This document shows, piece by piece, positions 45,267 to 54,135 of a DNA stretch of 64,000 nt (position 1 is its first letter; each line of letters begins with the position of its first letter). The position numbers and the translations under genes are program-made. The DNA comes from Chitinophagaceae bacterium UBA4857 (GTDB lineage Bacteria > Bacteroidota > Bacteroidia > Chitinophagales > Chitinophagaceae), in contig DHEF01000044.1 in the NCBI GenBank assembly GCA_002399735.1, positions 1 to 64,000 of the forward strand, in the 5' to 3' direction. Under the pieces are notes generated by a model. It was not told the DNA's origin, did no database searches, and saw only the letters and a program-made list of their open reading frames with translations.

Positions 45267-45961
45267 TAAGATATTTAATTATTGATGACGAATATATTGC
45301 TCATGACATAATTAAAAATTATTGTGATTTACTGCCAAATATGCTGTTAATGAAAAATTGTTACAATGCACTGGAGGCATTTGAATATTTAAACAAAAAT
45401 GCAGTTGATTTAATATTTCTAGATTTGAATATGCCAGTACTTAAAGGGTTTGATTTTTTAAAAACATTAAATAATCCGCCGAGAGTAATTGTAACAACAG
45501 CCTATAAAGAGCATGCACTTGAAGGTTATGAACATAACATTTCGGATTATTTACTAAAACCATTTGGTTTTGAACGTTTTTTAAAGGCAATAAACAAAGC
45601 GTTTATCAAATCATCTGCGCAAGCCACTGTCATACAAAATAATAATTCAATTTCGAGTCGAATATTTTTACAAAGCAATAAAAAATATATACAGATTGAG
45701 ATTAGCACTATCCAATTTGTAGAAGCTGCAGGAAATTATATCAAAATAATTACTACAAGCGAAACAATTACTATCAGGGAAAAACTATCCGCTTTATTAG
45801 CTTTATTGCCTACAAATGATTTTTTACAAATTCATAAATCGTTTGTTGTTGCACCAAAATATATTAAAAGTATTGAAGGGAATAGAATAATACTAACTAG
45901 TAAGCATATTATACCAATAGGAACATTATTTAAAGCAAATATTTTACAGTTATTAAAATAG
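45263..45961 (+). CDS. LytTR-family response regulator
   Basis: A 232 aa response regulator. The receiver domain (1 to about 115) has the acidic pair DD (8-9), the phosphorylation aspartate at 54 in FLDLNMPVLKG and the switch lysine in LLKPFGF. A LytTR DNA-binding domain follows (about 130-232: YIQIEISTIQFVEAAGNYIKI...LQIHKSFVV). Cognate to the kinase just upstream. Targets are unknown; the divergent metallophosphatase is a candidate. Confidence 0.94.
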   Translation: MIRYLIIDDEYIAHDIIKNYCDLLPNMLLMKNCYNALEAFEYLNKNAVDLIFLDLNMPVLKGFDFLKTLNNPPRVIVTTAYKEHALEGYEHNISDYLLKPFGFERFLKAINKAFIKSSAQATVIQNNNSISSRIFLQSNKKYIQIEISTIQFVEAAGNYIKIITTSETITIREKLSALLALLPTNDFLQIHKSFVVAPKYIKSIEGNRIILTSKHIIPIGTLFKANILQLLK

Positions 45962-46026
45962 TTTTGGGTGAATGCATAACCACTTGCATAATATGAAAAC
46001 ATTAATTATTAAATATTCATTATCAA

Positions 46027-46974
46027 TTACTCACTCCTCTTTCCTGTCAAGGAACGAAGAAAATTTTCCAAATCAACTTTTTCCTGTTCGGTTAAATGTA
46101 AGGGTTGCGCTAATAAACTATCACGGTTTATTGAGTGCAGAACAACTTTATCTGGGTCGTCATAATAATCAATTACTTCACGTAATGTTTTAAACATACC
46201 ATTGTGCATATATGGTGCTGTAAGCGCAATATTACGCAATGGGCCAATTTTAAATTTGCCTATATCTTCTGGTAATTTTGTTATAGCGCTGCGGCCACTA
46301 TCGTTAAACTGTTTGCCATCAAACAAGCCAATGTTTCTAAATTCGGTATTATTAAAGTTGGTTCCAAAATGGCATTGTACACATTTGGCTTTTTTGTTAA
46401 AAATAGCAAAGCCTCGTTTTACAGATGCAGTTACTGCTTTTTCATTATCATTTATGCGCCAGTCATCAAAGGGCGCATTGGGTGTTTCTAAACTGCGTTG
46501 AAATTTGGATAAGGCAATAGCTAAGGTTTTTGCAGAAGGCCCCTCTTTAAAAATGTTTTGAAAAAGCTGGTTGTAAACGGCATCATTTTTTAAACGTTGT
46601 ATTGCAGAGTCTATCGGTAAATCCATTTCATCAGGATTGGCAATAGGAATAAGTGCTTGCTCTTCTAATGTAGCCGCACGTCCATCCCAAAAAAAATGTG
46701 GTTGATCGGAAACATTCATGGCGCTGGGTGTGTTGCGTACACCCAGCCTGCCATGTATGCCCGGGCTTAATGAAATACTATCTGCAAAGGCAAATTCCGG
46801 TTTGTGGCAACTGGCACAACTAATGGTTTTGTTGCCAGATAAAATGGTATCAAAAAATAGCTTTTCACCCAATACTTCGGCTGTATCGGTTGATTTACTG
46901 TTGGCAGAAGTACAATAAACAAGCGTTGTTGTTATTACGATGACGATGATTGATATGGTGAGAAGCCATTTCAT
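46027..46974 (-). CDS. Di-haem cytochrome c peroxidase (MauG/CcpA family)
   Basis: A 315 aa exported di-haem protein, removing peroxide or modifying a partner in the periplasm. Signal-like N-terminus (about 1-22, LVYCTS, possibly a lipoprotein) then two haem-binding sites: CASCH (53-57) and CVQCH (198-202). The segments GRLGVRNTPSAMNVSDQPHFFWDGRA and GPLRNIALTAPYMHNGMFKTL are the family hallmarks. The ccm-like genes near 4.6 kb could mature its haems. Monocistronic; its promoter region contains a CGCAGATT-type repeat. Confidence 0.93.
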   Translation of the reverse strand: MKWLLTISIIVIVITTTLVYCTSANSKSTDTAEVLGEKLFFDTILSGNKTISCASCHKPEFAFADSISLSPGIHGRLGVRNTPSAMNVSDQPHFFWDGRAATLEEQALIPIANPDEMDLPIDSAIQRLKNDAVYNQLFQNIFKEGPSAKTLAIALSKFQRSLETPNAPFDDWRINDNEKAVTASVKRGFAIFNKKAKCVQCHFGTNFNNTEFRNIGLFDGKQFNDSGRSAITKLPEDIGKFKIGPLRNIALTAPYMHNGMFKTLREVIDYYDDPDKVVLHSINRDSLLAQPLHLTEQEKVDLENFLRSLTGKRSE

Positions 46975-46998
46975 TTTTGTAAATACTTTGATTTTTTA

Positions 46999-47102
46999 CC
47001 CGCAGATTTTCGCAGATTAGATACAACGCAGATAGTCGCAGATTTTTAATTTTTTCTACACTTGATTTCCGATGTATTTAATCTGCGTACATCAGCGGGA
47101 TT
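46999..47102. repeat. CGCAGATT-type repeat, left of the GxxExxY gene
   Basis: Four CGCAGATT-like units on the left half (CCCGCAGATTTTCGCAGATTA) and TTTAATCTGCG...ATCAGCGGG on the right form a large inverted repeat of about 100 bases. Its right end, GTATTTAATCTGCG...CAGCGGGATT, is repeated in the same orientation on the other side of the GxxExxY gene. Confidence 0.75.
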
Positions 47103-47144
47103 GCTTCTATTTTTATTATATTACAGTAACCTAATGCTAATACT

Positions 47145-47522
47145 ATGAACGAAAACGACTTGTCGTATATAATACGCGGCTGCATTTTTAATGTCTATAA
47201 TAATTTAGGTCCCGGTTTATTAGAATCAGCCTATCATGTTGCACTGAGCCACGAACTCTTAAAAAAAGGACTACCTTTTTCTTCACAAGTTGGGGTAGCG
47301 ATGGAGTATGAGACTATTCATCTTGACATTGGTTACAGGATTGATTTATTAGTAGATAATAAAGTAATTATAGAAATAAAATCGGTAGAAACTTTATTAG
47401 ATGTACATCATAAACAAATCATTACTTATTTAAAACTATCTGGTTTAAAGCTTGGACTACTTGTAAACTTTAATACAGATAGGATTTCACATGCTATTTT
47501 TAGAAAGGTGAATAGGTTATAA
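47145..47522 (+). CDS. GxxExxY protein (PD-(D/E)XK nuclease-like)
   Basis: A 125 aa protein of the GxxExxY family. The name motif is at 24-30 (GLLESAY). A PD-(D/E)XK-type nuclease signature follows: the aspartate in GYRIDLLV (67), then EIK (77-79) and a downstream QxxxY (91-95). The family is widespread in Bacteroidota, Cyanobacteria and others, scattered and often found beside short repeats, but I know of no firm function. Here it is flanked on both sides by CGCAGATT-type repeats. Confidence 0.9.
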   Translation: MNENDLSYIIRGCIFNVYNNLGPGLLESAYHVALSHELLKKGLPFSSQVGVAMEYETIHLDIGYRIDLLVDNKVIIEIKSVETLLDVHHKQIITYLKLSGLKLGLLVNFNTDRISHAIFRKVNRL

Positions 47523-47530
47523 TTTTTTTT

Positions 47531-47600
47531 AACGCAGATTTTCCCTCTCTTAATTTGCGTTAATCTGCGGTGTATTTAATCTGCGAAAATCAGCGGGATT
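47531..47600. repeat. CGCAGATT-type repeat, right of the GxxExxY gene
   Basis: Starts AACGCAGATTTTCC and ends GTATTTAATCTGCG...CAGCGGGATT. The end matches that of the left copy in the same orientation; the element reaches the stop codon of the lipoprotein gene at 47599. Confidence 0.75.
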
Positions 47601-47964
47601 ACTCCTTAATCATTTTTATGCCATCTAAATCATGAATACGTGGTTTGCAGGTATCCTGTATTACTTTAAACTGCATTTCGTTGGCGGTTGTAAAGTTTAC
47701 TCTGTAGGTGGCATAGTAATCGCCATTACAAATAGGATCAGCTTCGCTTAAAGTACCATTGGCAAAACTGTATTTACCATTGGAGAAAAGTTTACCGTCA
47801 ATAAAATAGTCGTGGGTACCATCGGCACGAAAAACGGCTAATACTTTTGATCCGTTTTTAAAACTGGTGTTCCAACGACCAACAATTGTGGCATCAACCG
47901 TTTGTTTTTGTTTACAAGCTGCAAGACCAGTTATAATAATTAAAAGAAATAAGGATGTTTTCAT
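47599..47964 (-). CDS. Small lipoprotein, lipocalin-like
   Basis: A 121 aa predicted lipoprotein (lipobox LAAC within the first 20 residues), beta-rich, resembling the lipocalin-like domain common in Bacteroidota (TIVGRWNTSFKNGSKVLAVF...). Cysteines in ADPICNG and QDTCKPR are likely to pair. Paralogous in layout to the gene at 48169. Function unknown. Its stop codon lies in the edge of the CGCAGATT-type repeat. Confidence 0.75.
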   Translation of the reverse strand: MKTSLFLLIIITGLAACKQKQTVDATIVGRWNTSFKNGSKVLAVFRADGTHDYFIDGKLFSNGKYSFANGTLSEADPICNGDYYATYRVNFTTANEMQFKVIQDTCKPRIHDLDGIKMIKE

Positions 47965-48014
47965 AATAGAAGTTTTAAGATGTAATAATTGTTTATGATT
48001 GATGATTAATAAAA

Positions 48015-48172
48015 TATAGTTGAAGGGCTGCCCGATGGAAGCGAATACCCCGGTGAGGGCCCCACCCGACCACCCCAGCGCGGAGGAGGGGGAAGCTAAG
48101 CAACTGTGCCGGAGTAGCAGCGTACAGCGGGAACAAAAGCTGACCGGAGTTACTACTGTTGATAGCTCCTAC
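48015..48172 (-). repeat. Dispersed intergenic repeat, family A, copy 4
   Basis: Read on the minus strand it starts GGAGCTATCAACAGTAG, contains GTTCCCGCTGTACGCTGC (as in copy 2) and a GC-rich middle, and ends CGCTTCCATCGGGCAGCCC. It abuts the stop codon of the lipoprotein gene at 48169. Confidence 0.75.
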
Positions 48173-48549
48173 TTGTTCATACGTTTAAAAAGAAAGCGTT
48201 TTGTGCCTTCGCGGCGGTTATCGCAACTATCAATAATGGGGTCAAGGCGCATAGAATCTTTGGCCCACATGATGATTTTATAAGAACCTTTTGGGTGGGG
48301 ATTACAGGAAGCGTCGTTCATGTACATGGTATCGTTATTTTGTGTGTAACGACCGCCGGCAATGGTTACTTTTCCATCTTCGATACCATCGTAAGTGCCG
48401 TCTGTTTTAAAATAGGCAATAAAATCGTGGTAGGTTTTATCGTCGTGACTGTGGTTGTAGGCCCATTTTCCTTCAAGTGAAGTGTTGTTTTCTTTGTTGG
48501 AACAGCTAAAAAAAATGGCGATAATAAAAAGGGTTAATACTGTTTTCAT
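48169..48549 (-). CDS. Small lipoprotein, paralogue of the one at 47599
   Basis: A 126 aa predicted lipoprotein (lipobox FFSCS within 20 residues). The beta-rich body includes LEGKWAYNHSHDDKTYHDFIAYFKTDGTYDG, with the same paired cysteines (DASCNPH and IDSCDNR) and spacing as the neighbouring lipoprotein, so the two look like diverged duplicates. Function unknown. Confidence 0.75.
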   Translation of the reverse strand: MKTVLTLFIIAIFFSCSNKENNTSLEGKWAYNHSHDDKTYHDFIAYFKTDGTYDGIEDGKVTIAGGRYTQNNDTMYMNDASCNPHPKGSYKIIMWAKDSMRLDPIIDSCDNRREGTKRFLFKRMNK

Positions 48550-48729
48550 GTGTTTGATTTTTGATAAACCAAAACTACAATGCCAGGTAAAAAACTACGT
48601 TTGATATTGTTGCAAATACATTTGATTTTGTACTGTATTTGTTTGAAAATGAGTTAAATATGTTTTTTGTGGCAAAAATTCAACTGTAATTGGAAGCTAA
48701 AAGTAAAATGGGAATAAGTAATTAAATTT

Positions 48730-51627
48730 CTATTTTGTTTTAGCTACTTCGCTTGGCGGATAGCCAAAATGTTTGGAAAAACTGGTGGAAAAGTTGGCTG
48801 GATTACCATAACCAACCATGTAACAAACCTCGGCTACGGTGGCAATATTTTGTTGTAATAACTCATGTGCCCGCTGCATACGAATACTGCGGATAAGTTC
48901 GCCGGGGCTTTGATTTATAAGCTGCTTTAATTTACGGTGAAGTTGGGTACGGCTCAGGCCAATATCTTGCCCAAGCTGATCTGCTCCATAGCCAGTATCG
49001 TCTAAATGTGTTTCAATTGCCTGGCGGACATTATTTAGAAAAGTTTGCTCTATTGATGGCAACTGTTCGGCATTGGTAAGCCAGACATTATGCTTACCAT
49101 ATTTTTCTCTTAATTGCTGACGAATGCGGATGAGGTTTTGGGTAACTGCCAATAATTCTCTTTTGTCAAAAGGTTTGGGCAGGTAAGCATCGGCACCGGT
49201 TTCTATTCCTTGTATGCGGCTATCAGCATCGGTTTTTGCCGTAAGCATAATAATGGGAATATGGCTGGTACGAGGATCAGTTTTTAAAGCTTCGCATAAT
49301 TGATAGCCATTTTTTTGTGGCATCATTAAATCGGTAATAACTAATAAAGGGATTTTTTCAAATGCCAGGGTTATGCCTTCTTCGCCATTTTGGGCAGTTA
49401 TTATATTGTACTGGTTGGCAAAAGACAAAGTAATAAAATCTCGCAGGTCGGCATTGTCTTCTGCTAAAAGAATTAATGGCAGCTCGTCGTCAACATTTTG
49501 GATTACCTGATTTGCGATATTGGCTTTGGCCGTTGTAATAATTGGTAACATTGAATTTTCGATAGCAGCAATAAATGGCAATTGAAGTGTAAAGTTACTA
49601 CCCTCGTTTAGATTACTTGTTATGGTTATTTGCCCACCTAATAATTCTGCCAGTTCTTTTGTTAATGCCAAACCTATACCTACGCCTTCACCGGAACGGG
49701 TATCTGTAGCATCGGCCTGATAAAAGCGGTCAAAAATGTAGGGTAATTTATTGGGCGCAATTCCAATTCCATTATCCTCTACAACAATAGTAAAAGTATT
49801 ATTGTCAGCTTTGTTAACTACAACTTTAATTATTCCATTTAACCTGGAGAATTTAATGGCATTGGATAAAAGGTTTTGTACCATTTTTTCGAGTTTGTCT
49901 ACATCGGCCATTAACCAAAGTTGCGGCTGTGTGCTTTGAAACTGAATGGATATATTTTTTTTATCGGCCAATGAACTGAACTGTTGTGAAAAAGTTCGCA
50001 ACCATTGTACTATTTCCAGTGGTTGAGTTTCTACGGTTAGCTGTCCGCTTTCTAGTTTACTTAAATCGAGCAATTGGTTAATAAGTTGTAATAACCGTTC
50101 GCTGTTTTGTAAAATAAATTGGGCGTATTGCCTGGATGCGGCTTCGTTGCTTTGATGCAAAAGCTCTTTTGCAGGATTGATAATTAAAGTAAGCGGCGTT
50201 TTAAATTCATGCGTAAGGTTTACAAAAAAGCGGGATTTAGCTTCATCCATTTCCCTGAGTTTTTCTGACTGCCGTCTTACTTCGGCTGTGCGTTCCATTA
50301 CAGTACGTTCCAGTTCTTCGGCCTGACCGGCAATCAATTTTGTTTTTTCCTGTTCCTGTTGCAAATTATGGGCTGCCAGTTTTTTATTCTCCGTTAATTG
50401 TAACTCCAGACTACGATTAGTACGAGCTATGTTAATAGCCAGATAAACGGAAAACATAACCGGTAATACTAAACTGACAATACTCATTGTCATCATAACT
50501 TGTTGTAAAGTAAACCAACCGTACATGTTACTACCAACAACAACACTGGCCGTTAAGTTAATAAACATGGCCACTGCAATTAACCAAAGTAATTTATCGC
50601 CTCTTTTAATTGCCTTTGAAATAATAATGAGCCCATCAATAAGCACCAGTAATGTAAGTGAATTTATGAAAAGAATGTAAGTACTCTTGCCATTTAAGAG
50701 GCTGGGATTGCTTTGTGTAATAACATATGCAATGAGCGCAAGCGTAAGCGTGCTGATAATAACGAATCGGACTTTAGGTATATAACCATAACTGACATAG
50801 TAAAATAATAAGGCACTGGTAATTGGTATGAGTACTAAAGCATAAATGAATACCCAATAACATAAGTATTGCCAGTTTGGATCGGTAGAAACCACTGTAT
50901 AATACCTTGCCAGTGCTGCCAGTAAAACAACTAATACATAGATGCTATAATATAAATGTATTTTTTGTTTGGGATAAAAGAGAAATAATAACAGGTGCAA
51001 TAATACCAGCATCATTTGTACAGCCGGAGATAACAAATAGTAACCATAATTTCTTTGCGACTCAAAAGCTTGTTGGTTTAAGGTGTACGTATCTCCTAAC
51101 CAAACCTGGAAGCCGGCAAAATCATCAAAAGGTGTTTTAAAATTACTATATCTGATTGCTAATAAATGCGGTACTGTATCGCTGATGCTTATTGGGAAAA
51201 TAGTATAAGGTGCTCTGGCCACTTTTATATTAGCAGCGTTGGTAGAAAAACTCCCCACATTGCCAATAGGTTTTCCATCCCAAAATATTTGGGATGCACC
51301 ATCATGATTAATACGAAGCCCCCAGGTATTAAAGGTTGATAAACTGTCCTTTTTTATCCAAATGCGGAACCAACCATACCCTTGCCATTGGGGTGGTACA
51401 TTTTTAGGGTTGAAATGAGTTGTAATATTCCTCCAGCTACTGTCATTTACAGTTGGGTTAGCCCATTGCAGATTGTCGCCAGCCTGGTATTGCCACAGGT
51501 ATTGCTGCAGCGCTACATAGTTATTTTTATTAGCTAGATTATTAAGCTGTACAACAGTTGGTTGTGCCTTTGCAACCAGGGCACATAAAAAAAACAATAC
51601 ACAAAATATGGTTAGGTGCTTTAGCAT
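48730..51627 (-). CDS. Hybrid two-component sensor with AraC-type output
   Basis: A giant (965 aa) one-protein two-component system. Order: signal peptide (about 1-21, LVAKAQ), a DISM-type extracellular domain (about 25-180), seven membrane helices (about 180-400), coiled coil, HisKA dimerisation domain with the histidine in NLTHEFKTPL, HATPase domain (VEDNGIGIAPNKLPYIFDRFYQ), a receiver domain (LLAEDNADLRDF...ITDLMMPQKNGYQ) and an AraC-type helix-turn-helix at the C-terminus. The signal and targets are unknown. Start at 51627 is preferred to 51639. It is monocistronic. Confidence 0.93.
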   Translation of the reverse strand: MLKHLTIFCVLFFLCALVAKAQPTVVQLNNLANKNNYVALQQYLWQYQAGDNLQWANPTVNDSSWRNITTHFNPKNVPPQWQGYGWFRIWIKKDSLSTFNTWGLRINHDGASQIFWDGKPIGNVGSFSTNAANIKVARAPYTIFPISISDTVPHLLAIRYSNFKTPFDDFAGFQVWLGDTYTLNQQAFESQRNYGYYLLSPAVQMMLVLLHLLLFLFYPKQKIHLYYSIYVLVVLLAALARYYTVVSTDPNWQYLCYWVFIYALVLIPITSALLFYYVSYGYIPKVRFVIISTLTLALIAYVITQSNPSLLNGKSTYILFINSLTLLVLIDGLIIISKAIKRGDKLLWLIAVAMFINLTASVVVGSNMYGWFTLQQVMMTMSIVSLVLPVMFSVYLAINIARTNRSLELQLTENKKLAAHNLQQEQEKTKLIAGQAEELERTVMERTAEVRRQSEKLREMDEAKSRFFVNLTHEFKTPLTLIINPAKELLHQSNEAASRQYAQFILQNSERLLQLINQLLDLSKLESGQLTVETQPLEIVQWLRTFSQQFSSLADKKNISIQFQSTQPQLWLMADVDKLEKMVQNLLSNAIKFSRLNGIIKVVVNKADNNTFTIVVEDNGIGIAPNKLPYIFDRFYQADATDTRSGEGVGIGLALTKELAELLGGQITITSNLNEGSNFTLQLPFIAAIENSMLPIITTAKANIANQVIQNVDDELPLILLAEDNADLRDFITLSFANQYNIITAQNGEEGITLAFEKIPLLVITDLMMPQKNGYQLCEALKTDPRTSHIPIIMLTAKTDADSRIQGIETGADAYLPKPFDKRELLAVTQNLIRIRQQLREKYGKHNVWLTNAEQLPSIEQTFLNNVRQAIETHLDDTGYGADQLGQDIGLSRTQLHRKLKQLINQSPGELIRSIRMQRAHELLQQNIATVAEVCYMVGYGNPANFSTSFSKHFGYPPSEVAKTK

Positions 51628-51734
51628 AGTGCTATACAAAAATTCAGGCAGCTAATTTGTTGTTACCTATACCAAATATAACAAAGAAAACAATTTGCCA
51701 ATAAGTAATATGTTTATGTGCTGATTGGGTGAAA

Positions 51735-51772
51735 CCATTTGAAAATTAGTTAATTTGAAAATTTGGGAATGA
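51735..51772. repeat. Short AATTTGAAAATTTG-type repetition
   Basis: Near-tandem TTTGAAAATTAG / TTTGAAAATTTGG units like those at 35141, 30 bases before family B copy 8. Confidence 0.4.
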
Positions 51773-51802
51773 GAGCTTCCTATATTAGTAGGGAACTTAA
51801 CA

Positions 51803-51880
51803 AATGCCCAATAGAATTACCGAACGATGCAGTGAGTGACACAACAGACGATGATAGTAGTAATGCTGCTGACTAAATAA
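51803..51880 (+). repeat. Dispersed intergenic repeat, family B, copy 8
   Basis: Contains CCAATAGAATTACCGAACG, ATGCAGTGAGTGACACAACA and GATGATAGTAGTAATGCTGC, almost identical to copy 1, then runs directly into the A-tract of the terminator at 51881, which serves the gene to the right. It accounts for part of the 325-base gap; no gene is seen there. Confidence 0.78.
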
Positions 51881-51912
51881 AAAAAAGGCCGCCCTATGAT
51901 TAAGGCAGCCTT
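51881..51912 (-). terminator. Terminator of the ferritin-like operon
   Basis: Imperfect stem AAGGC(C)GCC / GGC(A)GCCTT with an A8 tract on its left, that is a T-run on the minus strand. Confidence 0.7.
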
Positions 51913-51964
51913 ATGGATAGTGTACGTATTAGAAAATCGCTATCCTACTACTAATGGAACAAGT

Positions 51965-52369
51965 TTATGCGTTTACCCACAGCGTCCATTTATCGTCAAA
52001 CTTGTACCACTTTCCGTCGGATCCTTCCCATTTCCATTCGGGAACTTCCGCCCAATTGTTACCGTCTGTTGTCCAAACAAGTTTGCCGTTATTAATTTTA
52101 AGCCATTTGTTGTCTTTATCGGCCCACATACCGTTTTCTACTGCGGCCCATTTTTTACCATCGGCGCTCGACCAAAGTTTTGCCTCCTTATCTAACTTGT
52201 ACCAATAAGTTTTACCATCTTTTTTACCGGCCCAAGTTCCTGTTTTTGATTTTTTCCAATCGGCCAGGCTAATAACTGTAGATGTACCGGGTTCATTGTT
52301 AGCTATTGCGGGTGTGATAGTTAAAAAGCCAAAGGCCATTAAACTTAACACGATGATTTTCTTTTTCAT
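51965..52369 (-). CDS. Trp-rich secreted protein
   Basis: A 134 aa exported protein (signal peptide about 1-23, TPAIANNE) whose mature part is built from short tryptophan-containing repeats such as TGTWAGKKDGKTYWYKLDKE, DGKKWAAVENGMWADKDNKW and GNNWAEVPEWKWEGSDGKWY. At least ten Trp residues suggest a beta-repeat binding protein, but no family is recognised. It lies 43 bases after the second ferritin-like gene on the same strand and probably belongs to that operon. Confidence 0.7.
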   Translation of the reverse strand: MKKKIIVLSLMAFGFLTITPAIANNEPGTSTVISLADWKKSKTGTWAGKKDGKTYWYKLDKEAKLWSSADGKKWAAVENGMWADKDNKWLKINNGKLVWTTDGNNWAEVPEWKWEGSDGKWYKFDDKWTLWVNA

Positions 52370-52412
52370 ATTTTCTATTTTTTAAATAGTGATTGATTTT
52401 TATTAAAATGTT

Positions 52413-53222
52413 TTAGCTTATAAAAGGGTCAACGATGGCTAATACCTGTGCTTCGGTTAGTGGTTCATCAAAGCTTTCGCTGGCAGCAGATGCACTTACA
52501 AATTGCGCTATGTTAATAGTTGCCTGTGTTGTTAGTTCCTCCCCATCGTAACTGGCTTGTACCGCAGCACCTATGCCGGAATCTTTACCGGTAATCCAGG
52601 GTTTAACATTGGCACCTCTTGCTTTACGCATGTAACGTATATGTGCTGCATGGCGGGCTTCTACTGCATGAATTTGTAAGGCCGCGGTTAATACATCGTT
52701 ATTACTGATTAACTCACCGGCTTTGCCTTTGTAAGCCCTTACCCCTGTATCTTCAAAAGTTTGGGCTACTGCTAAGAAGGTATCGTAATTTGTAAATACA
52801 TTACTAAAAGCACCACCAGCGGTAAAATCAAATGTTGGTTTTGTTACGGCTGTACCACCCATTGACATAATCACTTTCCTTAAAAAAGCTACGTGTGCAA
52901 TTTCATGATCACGGATGGTTTTAATAGCACCTTCTGCCGGTGTACCTGCCGGTACAATGCCGGAGTCTACACCTTTAATATAAAATTCAGATTCCAGATA
53001 CTCCAATGTTAAAGCATAGTTTAAAACTTTTACTATACCGCTGCCACCTGTCTGACCATAGGATTTTTTAAACAAGCCACCCAATGCTAGTGGTAATGCT
53101 GCCAGTGCAATTTTCCCACTAGCACTTGTAAAGCGTTGCATGATGCTCCGGCGTGTATCCATCCGGTCATAAACTTCCGGATCTACTTTTTCAATTTCAT
53201 TGAATATATGTTGCATGTTCAT
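52413..53222 (-). CDS. Exported ferritin-like domain protein 2
   Basis: A 269 aa protein. The ferritin-like domain (about 65-210) shows ALTLEYLESEFY, EIAHVAFLRK, FEDTGVRAYKG and ALQIHAVEARHAAHIR: four helices with the E...ExxH pattern that could bind a di-iron site. The N-terminus has a twin-arginine-like TRRSIMQRF before a hydrophobic segment, suggesting export. Similar in layout to the preceding ferritin-like gene, from which it is separated by 30 bases. Function (iron or stress defence) is inferred from fold. Confidence 0.83.
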   Translation of the reverse strand: MNMQHIFNEIEKVDPEVYDRMDTRRSIMQRFTSASGKIALAALPLALGGLFKKSYGQTGGSGIVKVLNYALTLEYLESEFYIKGVDSGIVPAGTPAEGAIKTIRDHEIAHVAFLRKVIMSMGGTAVTKPTFDFTAGGAFSNVFTNYDTFLAVAQTFEDTGVRAYKGKAGELISNNDVLTAALQIHAVEARHAAHIRYMRKARGANVKPWITGKDSGIGAAVQASYDGEELTTQATINIAQFVSASAASESFDEPLTEAQVLAIVDPFIS

Positions 53223-53252
53223 AACTGTAAATTTTTAGTTGATTGAATGGAT

Positions 53253-53966
53253 TTATTGTTTAGGAAGATTACCGCCCCACAAAACCGATTTTAAAAATGG
53301 TTTTGCGGCTGCCAATACTATATCCGGGGATTTAGCACCATCTAATCCGTCAGCATCAATAACGGTGCTATCGGCAAAAGTGCCATTACTAATCAGGTCT
53401 CTGATTAATGCGGCATGACGTGCTTCTACCGAAACAATTTTACCTGCCAGTAATAAATTACCACCATCAACAATTAATTTACCGGCACCATTGTAAGCAG
53501 CTACACCTAAATCCTCAAAAGTTTTGGCTGTAGCCAGTACACTTGCTCTGTTGGAAAAATTGATTGCCGAAAAGTTTACTTCCAAACCGGGAATTGCATT
53601 TGTCTTTAATGCTGTTTTGAAAAATTCACGGTGAGCAATTTCATGATCACGAATGTCGGTAAGCAAAGCCAGTTCGGCTGTAGTTATACCGGCATAAGGT
53701 GATGCAATTACTGCTGTGTAAAATGCGGCTTCTAATTGCTCAAGCGCATAAGCATAGTTAAGTATACCCACGTCTCCTTTACCCAAATCAATGCTACCCG
53801 CAGGTGCCGTTGACATGTTGTTATCATCCTTTTTACATGCGTACAATGCAGCTGCAGTGGCTGCGGCCATACCGGCATAAGACAGGAACTTTCTACGATT
53901 TACTTTTGCTGCATCCTCTGCCTGAATAGCTATTGGCATAGCAGGTTTTTCGAGTTTAGTATCCAT
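53253..53966 (-). CDS. Exported ferritin-like domain lipoprotein 1
   Basis: A 237 aa protein with a twin-arginine-like RRKFLSYAG followed by the lipobox LYAC (about residue 44), so it is likely exported folded and lipid-anchored. The ferritin-like helices are ALEQLEAAFYTAV, EIAHREFFKTAL, FEDLGVAAYNG and VSVEARHAALIRDL, repeating the E...ExxH scheme of the next gene. First of the operon 53966-51965, downstream of the sigma/anti-sigma pair, which may control it. Confidence 0.83.
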   Translation of the reverse strand: MDTKLEKPAMPIAIQAEDAAKVNRRKFLSYAGMAAATAAALYACKKDDNNMSTAPAGSIDLGKGDVGILNYAYALEQLEAAFYTAVIASPYAGITTAELALLTDIRDHEIAHREFFKTALKTNAIPGLEVNFSAINFSNRASVLATAKTFEDLGVAAYNGAGKLIVDGGNLLLAGKIVSVEARHAALIRDLISNGTFADSTVIDADGLDGAKSPDIVLAAAKPFLKSVLWGGNLPKQ

Positions 53967-54081
53967 AAAAAAATGTTTTAACGTGAATGAATTTTGTGAG
54001 CAATAATGAAAGGAGGCGTTGTATAATTATATACGAGCAGTGAAAAGGATTTGGATTTAATTATTAAAAAAATTATAAATA

Positions 54082-54114
54082 AAAAAAAGCCGCCCTGTTA
54101 ATTGGCGGCTTTTT
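54082..54114 (-). terminator. Terminator of the sigma/anti-sigma operon
   Basis: Stem AAAGCCGCC / GGCGGCTTT with a 9-base loop and an A8 tract on the left (T-run on the minus strand), 20 bases after the anti-sigma stop. Confidence 0.8.
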
Positions 54115-54135
54115 ACGAGTAATAAAGGGCAGTTA

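Noticed and set aside
46999..47600. CRISPR-like array at the CGCAGATT repeats
   Set aside because: Units are irregular and partly inverted, spacers are not of even length and no cas gene is near.
48020..48283. 87-codon frame inside family A copy 4
   Set aside because: Lies within the repeat and antisense to the lipoprotein gene; proline and charged composition comes from the GC-rich repeat.
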